A DNA stretch of 25,141 nt from Cloacimonetes bacterium UBA5284 (GCA_002410505.1 DHSO01000010.1:408-25548), one strand, 5' to 3'; positions 7,510-17,274 are shown, counted from the stretch's first letter. Notes: generated by a model from the letters alone, not told the origin. Numbers and translations: made by a program.

Positions 7510-10500
7510 ATGAGTAATTTTATCACCAATACAGGCAGTGCACAGCTGAAAACCAGGCTAGCCTCACTTATCAAAGAAAGTCTGGAGTTGAAGTTTCTGG
7601 TAGGTTTCTTTTATTTCTCAGGCATAAGTGAGCTGGTTGAGAGCTTGAAGGCAAACTCGGATCTATCTCTGAAGATACTGGTAGGTCTGAATGTGGATGC
7701 GCAAAACTATGGTTTGGTCGAATATGCTGAAAAAGCTGGAAAGAAGCGGGTTGAACGCATCGAAGATTACCATGAATCAGTGCTTCGAGCCCTCAATAAC
7801 GATGTATTCGACAATGAGATATTCTACGAGCAAGCAGGCTACATACTGGATCAAATCATTGATGGCAGAATTATTATTCGAAAGACATCCAGACCCAACC
7901 ATGCCAAGCTCTACCTTTTCAAACTCAAAGAACATCAGGTAGTCCGCACCAACCTCTTTATTACTGGGAGTAGCAATCTCAGCAAAGCAGGTCTGACCGA
8001 TCGTGAAGAGTTTAACGTGGAAATCTCAGATTATGGCTTTGAAGAGGCTGAGAAGTACTTTGATGAGCTTTGGAACTCTGCCATACCCATTACTGAGACA
8101 GATATTGAGAAAACCAGGCTTATTGACAACATCAGGGAGAAAACCCTGCTGAAATCCATCCATCCCTTCGATGCTTACATGTTTGTAGTAAAAACCTGGT
8201 TAGATAGCTTCTATAAACACGAATCAGGTCGCTATATCTCTCTCCTGCTGGAGAAGAAAGGCTACAAACCCTTTAAGTATCAGATTGATGCCGTCACGCA
8301 GGCACTATCCATCATCGAAGAAAATGGGGGAGTCATTCTGGCAGACGTGGTAGGCTTGGGTAAGTCCATAATCGCTTCTTTGATAGCTCGAAAGCTGGAA
8401 AAACGGGGAATCGTTATCTGCCCTCCGGGACTTATCGGCGATGACAGCGCTAATTCCGGTTGGAAAAAATACAAAGAAGATTTTGAGTTATATGATTGGG
8501 AAGTTCGCTCCGGAGGGGATCTGGAAGGCATAATAGAGTTTATTGGTAATACCGACGGCATTGAAGTGATCATTATTGATGAGGCTCATCGCTATCGCAA
8601 TAGCTCTACGGAAACCTACGAAAAGCTGAAAACCATATGCCGTGGGCGGATTGTGATTTTGCTCACAGCTACCCCGTTTAATAACTCTCCAGCAGATATC
8701 CTTTCCTTACTAAGCCTGTTCATTGTCCCCAAGAAATCCAACATCACCCTTAGCAACAACCTGGTTGATCTTTTCAGGTTCTATAACGCCTTGTTCAAAG
8801 ATCTCGCCTATATTCGCAAGAACTGGCAATCCAAAGACCCGACCAAAAAAGAGGAAGCCAGAAAGAAGTACCAAGCCCTGTTTGGTGATAAAGAGATTAA
8901 TATCACCAAAGTAATCGCAAGGGCTGCCCTGCTATCCAAACAAATCAGAGAAGTGATAGAACCTGTCACGATTAGAAGGAACAGGCTCGATCTGATCAAT
9001 GACCCCGATTACCGCGATGAGGTAAAGAAGCTCTCCAAGATCGATAACCCACAAGAGTGGTTTTATCGGCTTACCCCTGAACAATCCGCCTTTTATGATC
9101 GTGTTATTGATGAGTATTTTACAGACAACCAAGATATTGTAGAGCGCTTTAGAGGTCCCATTTACAAACCTTACCGTTATGAAGGTGATGAGACCAGTGA
9201 GGCAAAACTAAACAGGCAAGAACAGATCGACCGTTTGAATCAGGATAACCTGTATGACATTCTACGACGCCAAATGGTCAAACGCTTCGAGAGTTCCTTT
9301 GGCGCCTTCCGTCAGAGCATAGTAAATATCCGGGATTCTTATGAAAAAATCAAAGAGTTTATCAAAAGTTCCAACGGTAGATACGTCCTGAATCGCAAGC
9401 TGATCAACAAGCTTGATATTGATGATCCGGACAAGATTGATGAGTTACTTCGCCAGTTTGCAGAAGAAAACAAAGACAAGGACAGCAAGAAAAACCGGAT
9501 TTACGAGGTGAACAAATTCGCCTTCAAAGAACAGTTTTATGCCGATATTGAATCCGATATCTGTCTCTTTAACAAGATGATTGCCGAGATTGATAGCCTG
9601 GCTCTGGTGGAGAACGATCCCAAGCGTTTCGCCTTACTGCAAAATTTAGAAACATCTCTGCGTGCCACTCCCAATAAAGGTGAACCTGCTCCCAAACTCG
9701 TGATTTTCTCTGAATATGCCGATACTGTCAAATACCTGGAGCCTGCTTTGAAAGAGCATTTCCCAGACCGGATTCTGGTTATCACGGGAAGCATCGGCAA
9801 ACAGCATCTTGATGAGATCAACACCAATTTCGATGCTGCCTATCCCAAAGCTAAGCAGAGAGATAACTACGATGTGCTTCTGGCTACCGATAAGCTATCC
9901 GAAGGCTTCAATCTGAACCGGGCAGCGATGGTGATCAATTATGACATCCCTTGGAACCCTGTGCGAGTAATCCAGCGGGTTGGGCGTATAAACAGGATTA
10001 GCAAAAAGGTGTTTGATACTCTCCATATCACCAATTTCTTCCCTACGGAGCAGGGTGCGGATATAGTTAAAAGCCGGGAGATTGCCTCGCACAAGATGTT
10101 TATGATCCACCAAACCTTGGGCGAAGATGCCCGCATCTTCGATGCTGAAGAAGAGCCCAGCCCTGCCAAGCTCTTTGCCAAAGTGCAGACCAATCCCTAT
10201 GATCTGGAAAAAGAGAGCCTCTACACCAGACTTAAGAAATTGATGCGACAATGGGAAGAAGATTTCCCCGACAGGGTGAAAGCTCTGGAAGAGATGCCGA
10301 TCCGCATTAAAACCGCCAAAGCCTTCAGCTCGGATTCGCTAGTCTTGTTCATTCGCAAGGGTAAACTCTTTAGCGTTAGCCAGGACTTCATGGATGAAAA
10401 CAAGCAACTGATGCCCCTACCCATCGAGGAAGCACTGCTTAGGATAGAATGCAGTCCGGATACAACGCAATTGCCTCTCAGTAAGAGTTTTTGGGATGAT

Positions 10501-10863
10501 TACAAAATGCTGAAGGAAGAAGCGGAGAAGTTCAGTTTCAAACAATCCCAACAGAGCAATTCAGTGAAGGCTTTCAACTTCCTATCCTACCTACTGGAGC
10601 AGGATGCAATAGAACTTGTGCCTTGGCGCAGCTTTCTGATCATGCTCCGTGATGATATAGAAAACTATGGCACACTTCCGGAATACACCCTTAAAAGCAT
10701 CTGCGATTGGGAAAACGGCGGTAAGCCTGATTATCAGGTCATCGCAAAAGAATTGGGAAAACTAAGTAAAACCCTGGGCAAGAACTACCTGAAAAAGGTA
10801 AAAGACAGCCTCAAAGCCTATGAACAGCAGGTTATCGTGGCAATCGAGAATCAACATGAATAA
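7510..10863 (+). CDS. PLD-family nuclease fused to SNF2-like DEAH helicase
   Basis: A 1117-aa protein. The N-terminal phospholipase-D-like domain (about 1-190) has HAK (His131, Lys133) and GSSN (153-156), a single HKD-type motif, so two copies would have to pair to form an active site. The helicase part follows: Walker A DVVGLGKS (Lys285), DEAH (357-360), LTATPFNNSP (from 385), a long insertion, then the C-terminal lobe with the ATDKLSEGFNL segment and VIQRVGRINRI (820-830). It is probably an ATP-driven DNA translocase/nuclease, i.e. the restriction component. The downstream methylase start overlaps its stop by eight bases (ATGAATAA), so the two are translationally coupled. It is related in style to SNF2-type restriction helicases such as those of DISARM or type ISP systems, but no DUF1998 partner is present. 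Confidence 0.88.
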   Translation: MSNFITNTGSAQLKTRLASLIKESLELKFLVGFFYFSGISELVESLKANSDLSLKILVGLNVDAQNYGLVEYAEKAGKKRVERIEDYHESVLRALNNDVFDNEIFYEQAGYILDQIIDGRIIIRKTSRPNHAKLYLFKLKEHQVVRTNLFITGSSNLSKAGLTDREEFNVEISDYGFEEAEKYFDELWNSAIPITETDIEKTRLIDNIREKTLLKSIHPFDAYMFVVKTWLDSFYKHESGRYISLLLEKKGYKPFKYQIDAVTQALSIIEENGGVILADVVGLGKSIIASLIARKLEKRGIVICPPGLIGDDSANSGWKKYKEDFELYDWEVRSGGDLEGIIEFIGNTDGIEVIIIDEAHRYRNSSTETYEKLKTICRGRIVILLTATPFNNSPADILSLLSLFIVPKKSNITLSNNLVDLFRFYNALFKDLAYIRKNWQSKDPTKKEEARKKYQALFGDKEINITKVIARAALLSKQIREVIEPVTIRRNRLDLINDPDYRDEVKKLSKIDNPQEWFYRLTPEQSAFYDRVIDEYFTDNQDIVERFRGPIYKPYRYEGDETSEAKLNRQEQIDRLNQDNLYDILRRQMVKRFESSFGAFRQSIVNIRDSYEKIKEFIKSSNGRYVLNRKLINKLDIDDPDKIDELLRQFAEENKDKDSKKNRIYEVNKFAFKEQFYADIESDICLFNKMIAEIDSLALVENDPKRFALLQNLETSLRATPNKGEPAPKLVIFSEYADTVKYLEPALKEHFPDRILVITGSIGKQHLDEINTNFDAAYPKAKQRDNYDVLLATDKLSEGFNLNRAAMVINYDIPWNPVRVIQRVGRINRISKKVFDTLHITNFFPTEQGADIVKSREIASHKMFMIHQTLGEDARIFDAEEEPSPAKLFAKVQTNPYDLEKESLYTRLKKLMRQWEEDFPDRVKALEEMPIRIKTAKAFSSDSLVLFIRKGKLFSVSQDFMDENKQLMPLPIEEALLRIECSPDTTQLPLSKSFWDDYKMLKEEAEKFSFKQSQQSNSVKAFNFLSYLLEQDAIELVPWRSFLIMLRDDIENYGTLPEYTLKSICDWENGGKPDYQVIAKELGKLSKTLGKNYLKKVKDSLKAYEQQVIVAIENQHE

Positions 10864-13800
10864 ATATAGCGATAATATCGTTCTCCCCAAAGATTTCTCT
10901 ACTCAAAGATGGCTTAATTATTTTGAGAGCTCTTCGAAACATTACATAGAAGAGCACAGAAAGATCTCAAAATATGATGATGAATTCTTCTCAGAAGTTC
11001 AATCTCTGGGCACGCTGGATTTTGAAGATAGCACTATTTGCGGAATCTTCATGATCAAGGTTAAACAAGGTCTTTCAGAACGAAGCTCCAGGAAAAAGCA
11101 ATTTACAAAAGCTACGGAGCTGATCAATCAAGAGCGTCTTCAAGCGGGTATATGTATCTTTTATGATACATCTCATTCTTTCCGCCTTAGCTTGATTTAT
11201 CCTATATATAAAGGCACTAAACGCAAATTCAGTAATTTCCGTAGGCATTCTTTCTATGTAAATGAGGATTTGTCCAACAAAACCTATATCCTGCAGCTTG
11301 ACAAATACCGTATGGATAGCATGGCAGAGCTGAAAGATGCTTTCTCTGTAGAAAAAGTATCCGAGCTATTCTATACAGAGTTTACCAAAGAATACGATAA
11401 ACTCAAAAAGGGAATCAGGGATGAAAATGATCGCATCCCCGCCGAGGATCTATGTGGTAATTTCGCCCTGCTCTTCGCAATCCGAATCATCTTTTTGGGC
11501 TTTGTTCAAAAGAAAGGCTGGCTGGGAGACAATCCGAATTTTATCCAAGACTTTATCAAAGTATATGATCCAAACGTGCATAAAGAAGGCATTTACCAAG
11601 ATTTGCTCAAGCCTCTCTTTTTCAAGGCTTTAAATTCTGCCCCGTCTCAAAAAAACGAATTTGGGTTTCCTCATATCCCCGAACCATACAATAGCCACCT
11701 TGTTACTGCTCCATACCTCAATGGGGGGCTCTTTCGCCCTCATGCGGATTATGATACAGATGCATTTAGCTTCACAGATGAAGCTTTTTCAAATTTTGTA
11801 GATTTCCTCTTCAGCTTCAATTTTACTCTTGAGGAAAACACTCTTTATGATGAAGAACTGGAACTCAATCCGGAATTTCTAGGCATCATCTTTGAAAAGC
11901 TGATCAATAAAGAGCATGGTGCCATCTATACTCCCCGCCTTGAAGTGGACTTTATGTGCCGCCTCTCTTTAGTAAAATACCTGCAACAGAACTGCCAACC
12001 ATCAATAAGCTTGGAAAACCTCTATATGTTGTTTTTCCCTGAATATGGCGATGAAAGCGAACAAACCGTAGGAGATTTTAGCCAGGAGGAGGCGAAAGAT
12101 TTACTGGATAAATTGGAAAACGTCACAGTCTGCGATCCTGCCATTGGATCCGGTGCCTTTGCCGTAGGGATGCTAAATGTGATCGATGAGATTGAGTGCT
12201 CTATCTACGAGCACTTCTTGCCGGATAAGCCCCCCAGCAGCCCCTATGAGCGCAAGAAACGTATTATCTTTCAATCGCTTTATGGCGTGGAAGTAAAGCA
12301 ATGGGCGGTGTGGATTACCCAGCTTAGGCTGTGGATTACGCTGCTCATTGAAGCTGAGGACAGTTTCAAACACAGTGAGGAACCGCTCTTGCCTTCATTC
12401 GATTTCAAGATCCGTCAGGGCGATTCTCTGATCCAGATGTTTAATGGTAGTCTCTTTCCCATTTCGGGAGAAGGTATCATCTCATCCGATATAAAGCGCA
12501 AGATAAACGAGCTTGTGCAACTCAAAACAGACTATTTCTACAATAAATGTCCAAGTAAACTTCATGAGATCGAACGGAAGCATACAGCGCTTTACATTAG
12601 TATGCTTAACAAGAAAAAGAAGGAATTGCTTAACCGACTCTCCAGATTGAAGTTCGATAGCCATAAAGAAGTACAAGCAATCCTGTTTGAAACAGACATA
12701 CAAACTGAGATTGACCTTTCCACCAGAGAATACATTCACGAGATTGAAAATATTGAGATACAAATCCGCAAAGTTGATGAGGAGATCAGGCAAATCAGCA
12801 CAAAACCTCTTCCATTTATTTGGAGAATAGACTTTCCAGAGATCTTTATCGAAAAGGGAGGATTCGATATCGTGATCGGGAATCCGCCTTATTTACACAG
12901 TGGCGATATAAGTGACCCCTTGGGTAAGATCAAAAACGACAAGTATAAAGATCTCTTGCGGAAAATGGCTGAGTTAGATTTCCCAAACGATATCAGCGAA
13001 AAAACCATTGATGGTAGGAGTGACCTATACACTTTTTTCTATGTAAGAGGATTAAAGCTCATTAATCCACGAGGATACCTTACATTTATCTGCTCGAATT
13101 CTTGGCTTGATGTTGAGTATGGGTATTGGTTACAGAGGTTAGTAATTGAAAAATGTACACTACATTACTTGTTCAACAACCAAGCCCAGCGATCGTTCAA
13201 AAGGGCAGATGTTAATACAATTATTAGCATTATTGGTTCGTATACCAGCAAGAGTATATCTTCGCATAAGAGTAAGTTTATAACGTTCAAACTCCCATTT
13301 GAGGAATGTATTTACACAGAAAATCTCCTTCTGATGAGTGAGGCGGAACAACTCATTGATTACTCTGATGTCAGGATCAATTCTGTCACCTTGGAGGAAA
13401 TTACGATAAATGAATCAGAATTGCTTGGCACTGAAGACGATCCAATACTTAGCAATAGTTTTAATGGGACAAAACTTGGAAGCTTGTATTTGGTTGCACC
13501 AAAAGTGTATTGGGATGTCCTCATCAAAAAGAAAAGATGTTTACTACCTCTAAGATCATTCTTTGATTATAAACGAGGATTGACTACAAATTGTGTGAAA
13601 TTCTTCTTTATTGATAAAGCTAAATCTGAATTAAGGATAGAAGATCAGTTTTTAACGCCAATAATTACATCTAGTCAGAGAATCAAACGATTTCAATTCG
13701 ATAATGACAAATATCTCTTCTCCTGCCATGAAAGTAAATCCAGTCTTAATGGTACAAATGCTTTGAAGTACATAGAGAACTGGGAAAAACAAGCAAAAAT

Positions 13801-14311
13801 TGCTAAACGCGATGGCGTATGGTACTCTGTAAAACATGAAAAAGCATCGTTATTGCTGTTTAGATTTTGGGATAAACGGTTTTTTACTCCAGCGCCTACA
13901 ATCGATATGATCGCTAGTGACAATTTTTTTATCGGGTATAATTTAAAATATGACAAAGAAGCAATACTAGCTATCATGAATAGTACTTTTTATTTCTGGC
14001 AAATAGAAATTATGGGTAGAAAAAATCAGGGACAAGGTATCCTTAACACCTACGGACCTGACTATGAATACGTTCGATTACCTGATTTGACATTGTTCGA
14101 CACTGAGAAACTTAAGCAGGCATATAGAAGTCTATGCCTGAGAGATGTTTACGATTATCGTGATGAAGTAATGCAACCAGATAAACAGTTTCTTGATAGA
14201 ATTGTTTTTGATGCATTAGGATTAACTGAATGTGAAAAACAAGAGATTTTAGAATCTTTTGTCTCTTTAGTTAGTTTACGGATTTCAAAGGCATCAAGCC
14301 TAAAGACTTAA
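10856..14311 (+). CDS. Adenine-specific DNA methyltransferase (Eco57I/type ISP-like, with target-recognition region)
   Basis: An 1151-aa N6-adenine DNA methyltransferase. SAM-binding motif I is DPAIGSGAF (427-435) and catalytic motif IV is NPPY (676-679), in the gamma-class order. A charged, coiled-coil-like stretch lies between them (about 545-640). The C-terminal third ends in a region with IMNSTFYFWQI and a later RLPDL, as seen in target-recognition domains of Eco57I/TaqI-like enzymes. The start ATG overlaps the helicase stop. No endonuclease motif is evident inside, so cutting is probably done by the PLD-helicase. Self DNA would be protected by methylation and invading DNA attacked. The 3' part appears more AT-rich, common in recognition domains. 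Confidence 0.88.
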   Translation: MNKYSDNIVLPKDFSTQRWLNYFESSSKHYIEEHRKISKYDDEFFSEVQSLGTLDFEDSTICGIFMIKVKQGLSERSSRKKQFTKATELINQERLQAGICIFYDTSHSFRLSLIYPIYKGTKRKFSNFRRHSFYVNEDLSNKTYILQLDKYRMDSMAELKDAFSVEKVSELFYTEFTKEYDKLKKGIRDENDRIPAEDLCGNFALLFAIRIIFLGFVQKKGWLGDNPNFIQDFIKVYDPNVHKEGIYQDLLKPLFFKALNSAPSQKNEFGFPHIPEPYNSHLVTAPYLNGGLFRPHADYDTDAFSFTDEAFSNFVDFLFSFNFTLEENTLYDEELELNPEFLGIIFEKLINKEHGAIYTPRLEVDFMCRLSLVKYLQQNCQPSISLENLYMLFFPEYGDESEQTVGDFSQEEAKDLLDKLENVTVCDPAIGSGAFAVGMLNVIDEIECSIYEHFLPDKPPSSPYERKKRIIFQSLYGVEVKQWAVWITQLRLWITLLIEAEDSFKHSEEPLLPSFDFKIRQGDSLIQMFNGSLFPISGEGIISSDIKRKINELVQLKTDYFYNKCPSKLHEIERKHTALYISMLNKKKKELLNRLSRLKFDSHKEVQAILFETDIQTEIDLSTREYIHEIENIEIQIRKVDEEIRQISTKPLPFIWRIDFPEIFIEKGGFDIVIGNPPYLHSGDISDPLGKIKNDKYKDLLRKMAELDFPNDISEKTIDGRSDLYTFFYVRGLKLINPRGYLTFICSNSWLDVEYGYWLQRLVIEKCTLHYLFNNQAQRSFKRADVNTIISIIGSYTSKSISSHKSKFITFKLPFEECIYTENLLLMSEAEQLIDYSDVRINSVTLEEITINESELLGTEDDPILSNSFNGTKLGSLYLVAPKVYWDVLIKKKRCLLPLRSFFDYKRGLTTNCVKFFFIDKAKSELRIEDQFLTPIITSSQRIKRFQFDNDKYLFSCHESKSSLNGTNALKYIENWEKQAKIAKRDGVWYSVKHEKASLLLFRFWDKRFFTPAPTIDMIASDNFFIGYNLKYDKEAILAIMNSTFYFWQIEIMGRKNQGQGILNTYGPDYEYVRLPDLTLFDTEKLKQAYRSLCLRDVYDYRDEVMQPDKQFLDRIVFDALGLTECEKQEILESFVSLVSLRISKASSLKT

Positions 14312-14330
14312 GATAGTGAGGAAAGACAAT

Positions 14331-15434
14331 ATGCCTAAGGAAAAGCTCATCTCAGTTCCGGGGAAGGACTACTTCGCTTACAAATACAGAGAGCATACAC
14401 AGATGAAGCATAAAATGCTCCGATGTTACCTTGAAAAATGGTTGATTATACTTGGTAAGTATCACTCTATTAACTATTTCGACTGTTTTGGCGGATGTGG
14501 GTTGTACACTATCGATAATAAGACATTTGATCCGGGCTCCCCATTGATAGCAGCACAAATATGGCAAGACAAAGGAAATCAAGCTAACAATTTAAGAATG
14601 GTTTGCATTGAAAGTAAGAAAAAGAATCTTCAGAATCTTGAGACAGTATTCAATGACTATCACCCTAATTTCAAAAAAACTTGGTTTGTTCACGATGAAT
14701 TCGATCGTACAGTCAATGCCATTCTAGATAATATAGAAAAATCGGATAAAATTCTAGCACCTTCTTTCTTCTTTGTCGATCCATTTGGTTTTACCCTAAA
14801 GTATAGCACGATTGTGAGAATAATGAGTGTTGAAAAGTCAGAAGTGTTTCTAAACTTCATGTACGACTCAGTTCAACGACATCTAACAAACCCCAAAGTT
14901 GAGAACTGTATGGATGAATTGTTCGGTTGTGAGCAATGGAGAGATATTAGAAAGTGCACCTCTGTTAAAAAAGAACAGACGATAATAGGATTGTACCGAG
15001 ATCAATTGAAGAAAGCATCAAGTTTCGTAATGCCGTTTAGAGTGTGCTACCCAGATCGCAAAAGAACTATTTACTACCTTATTCACCTTACAAACAACCT
15101 CAAAGGCGCATCGATTATGAAGAGCTGCGTTGCTGAGACCAACAATGGATTGCTCTCATATCTGGGCAAGCAAAAGGACCAATCTACTTTCTTTGAGACA
15201 TCTGGTTATATCGAAGAAGATCTCAACACATTGCTTTTAAAGCAGTTTTCATCAAAGAAAATGACCTTTAACGAAATCTTGGCAGATCTAATTGATTCTA
15301 CTCAATACCTTGAGAAAGATATCTCTTCCGCAGTATTAAAATTATACGCGAGAAATCTAGCAAGCATTGTTCGGGTTTCATCGAAAAAACCGAGCAGTAA
15401 GCCTAAAGAAAATGACATTATTGAGATATACTAG
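14331..15434 (+). CDS. tcmP: Three-Cys-motif partner protein TcmP-like, SAM-methyltransferase-like fold
   Basis: A 367-aa protein resembling the TcmP family, known from its regular pairing with a 'three-Cys-motif' radical-SAM-like protein, which is encoded just downstream. Visible motifs look like a Rossmann methyltransferase: DCFGGCGLY (51-59, motif I), CIES (92-95, acidic residue after beta2) and FFVDPFGF (147-154, motif IV region). The C-terminal half has no motif I recognise. I chose the ATG at 14331, preceded by GAGGAAAG; a GTG five codons earlier lacks a better site. It lies 19 bases after the methylase stop and two bases before the next start. The family's activity is not established as far as I know; methyl transfer is inferred from motifs. 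Confidence 0.78.
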   Translation: MPKEKLISVPGKDYFAYKYREHTQMKHKMLRCYLEKWLIILGKYHSINYFDCFGGCGLYTIDNKTFDPGSPLIAAQIWQDKGNQANNLRMVCIESKKKNLQNLETVFNDYHPNFKKTWFVHDEFDRTVNAILDNIEKSDKILAPSFFFVDPFGFTLKYSTIVRIMSVEKSEVFLNFMYDSVQRHLTNPKVENCMDELFGCEQWRDIRKCTSVKKEQTIIGLYRDQLKKASSFVMPFRVCYPDRKRTIYYLIHLTNNLKGASIMKSCVAETNNGLLSYLGKQKDQSTFFETSGYIEEDLNTLLLKQFSSKKMTFNEILADLIDSTQYLEKDISSAVLKLYARNLASIVRVSSKKPSSKPKENDIIEIY

Positions 15435-15436
15435 AA

Positions 15437-16192
15437 ATGGAGAGAAAAAAACTGCTTTACAAAACCGGCGTAGAATACGGAGACTACACCATTAACCATG
15501 TGTTGGGTTGTGCTCATGGTTGCACATATCCTTGTTACGCGTTTATGATGGCTCGAAGATTTGGCAGAGTTAAAGACTACAATGATTGGTTACAGCCCAG
15601 GCTAGTTGAAAATGCGATTGATCTGTTAAAGAAAGAGATCCCAAAGAAACAGAAAAGCATCAAGTCTGTTCATTTATGTTTTACCACAGATCCATTTATG
15701 ACCGGTTATCCCGAAGTTACAGAAATGAGCCTTGAGATAATCAAATTACTGGATCATTATGGCATAAAATGCACAGCACTTACCAAAGGAGTATTGCCTT
15801 CGGAGCTTTCTAAGTTTGATAGAAAGCATGAATGGGGCATTTCTTTAGTTTCTTTCGATGAAGACTTTAGAAAGCAGTATGAGCCATTTTCTATAGATTA
15901 TCCCACGCGCTTGGCAAGCATGAAGAGCTTGCATGACTTGGATTGTAAAACATGGGTGAGCATAGAGCCATATCCTACGCCCAATATAGTTGAGCAAGAC
16001 CTGAGATCACTACTTAGTCAAGTTTCCTTTACTGATAGGATTATCTTTGGGAGATTGCATTATAACAAGTTAGTATCAGCTTTCCCCGGTTATCAGAACT
16101 TCTATAATAACGCAGGTGAGACAGTTATTGCTTTCTGCAAGGAGCACGATATCGATTACCATATAAAAGCAAGAACACTAATAGACTTATGA
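15437..16192 (+). CDS. Radical-SAM-like three-cysteine protein, TcmP partner
   Basis: A 251-aa protein. An N-terminal cluster GCAHGCTYPCYA (24-35) has Cys25, Cys29 and Cys33 spaced C-x3-C-x3-C, one residue longer than the classic C-x3-C-x2-C that binds the 4Fe-4S cluster of radical SAM enzymes. Later segments such as CFTTDPFM (about 76-83), ALTKG (113-117) and VSIEPYP (167-173) follow the pattern of SplB/Rv2578c-like radical SAM proteins. It would bind an Fe-S cluster and SAM; the substrate is unknown. The start is two bases after the tcmP stop, and the stop overlaps the next start as ATGA. The pairing with tcmP is the strongest evidence for identity. Confidence 0.78.
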   Translation: MERKKLLYKTGVEYGDYTINHVLGCAHGCTYPCYAFMMARRFGRVKDYNDWLQPRLVENAIDLLKKEIPKKQKSIKSVHLCFTTDPFMTGYPEVTEMSLEIIKLLDHYGIKCTALTKGVLPSELSKFDRKHEWGISLVSFDEDFRKQYEPFSIDYPTRLASMKSLHDLDCKTWVSIEPYPTPNIVEQDLRSLLSQVSFTDRIIFGRLHYNKLVSAFPGYQNFYNNAGETVIAFCKEHDIDYHIKARTLIDL

Positions 16193-17274
16193 CTAACGTT
16201 GACAAGGTGATTGAACAGATCCGTAATGCTAATCCAAGAAGAGAAAGATCAAGTATTACAGATTTTAAGGGAATGCATGAATTCCTGAAGTTTGTAGATT
16301 TACCCGACAATTTCGCTGATTTGCTCAGGCACCTTTGGCCTGTGATTCAGTGTAAATCGAAAGAGATTCAAGGACGACTATCCAAGCCCGAACAAAGCAT
16401 CGAAGCCTATCATGAACTTATTATTGGTTACTCACTATTTGAACACTGCAGGAATAATTTTTTAACGCTCGAATACTCACCAAAAATTCAAAATCAAACT
16501 CCAGATTGGGTTGTATATGATGGCAAGCAGAAGCTGATAATCGAAGTAGTGACAACTAACAAAAGTAAATCCCATAGTGCCCTTGAATCGTGTCTGGACT
16601 TGATTAAGATACTTGTTGAGAGAGGGGTGAAAAGCAAGGGGATAGATAAACCAGTTAGTTATAATGCTTCCAGGTTCACCATTCCAGTTTTTTCAGGTAA
16701 TCCAAGTCGGATAGAATTAGATAACGGATACAATGAATTCTGCAAAGAAGTATCATACAGGATTATTTCAAAGCTGATGAGTGGATTTGGTAGAGATGAC
16801 TATGAGACAGATGACAGCGGTATTGAGTACAAAATAGGTTTAGGAATCCCATCCCGAATCACAACCAGGGGGTACGAAACTTGCAGGGTAATAAACAGCA
16901 TACTCGATAAAGGGAAAAAGTATAGCGATCTATCTAAAGAAATACCAGTGATAGTGGCAGTGGCAAATAGTCACCAGAACAGATCAAAAGCATACTCCCC
17001 AAGCGAAATTGCTAAGCTTCTTTATTACCCCGACACAGTGTATGAGCCTCAGTTCAGCAGGATAACAGATAAAGAAAAGCATATTAAGAATATTCAAGAC
17101 CGCATAGAAGATTTGAACGTACTTGAAGGCATTTTATTCTACGATATCAATGTCAGCAGCATTTATACCACTTGTTATGAATATTATCCGAATCCCCACA
17201 AGACCACGAAGTGGGAAATTCCAGAAAGATTCAAGGCTTACATGGACGGAAGTAGTAATGAATGCAAGCAATAA
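16189..17274 (+). CDS. Hypothetical protein with PD-(D/E)XK-like motif
   Basis: A 361-aa protein not recognised with confidence. In its first third, TPDWVVYDG (Pro105, Asp106) is followed by KLIIEVVTT (Glu119), the spacing and hydrophobic strands of a PD-(D/E)XK nuclease core, except that the usual lysine after Glu is replaced by Val (E-V-V). Such a fold could cut DNA or be an inactive DNA-binding relative. The rest has mixed alpha/beta character and no clear signal or membrane segment. Its ATG overlaps the radical-SAM-like gene stop (ATGA), and its end overlaps the next gene by 17 bases, so it is embedded in the operon. Candidate restriction or effector component. Confidence 0.6.
   Translation: MTNVDKVIEQIRNANPRRERSSITDFKGMHEFLKFVDLPDNFADLLRHLWPVIQCKSKEIQGRLSKPEQSIEAYHELIIGYSLFEHCRNNFLTLEYSPKIQNQTPDWVVYDGKQKLIIEVVTTNKSKSHSALESCLDLIKILVERGVKSKGIDKPVSYNASRFTIPVFSGNPSRIELDNGYNEFCKEVSYRIISKLMSGFGRDDYETDDSGIEYKIGLGIPSRITTRGYETCRVINSILDKGKKYSDLSKEIPVIVAVANSHQNRSKAYSPSEIAKLLYYPDTVYEPQFSRITDKEKHIKNIQDRIEDLNVLEGILFYDINVSSIYTTCYEYYPNPHKTTKWEIPERFKAYMDGSSNECKQ

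Noticed and set aside
7510..14311. Canonical DISARM or BREX system
   Set aside because: No DUF1998, DrmA, PglZ or BrxC-like protein is present; only the SNF2/methylase style is shared.
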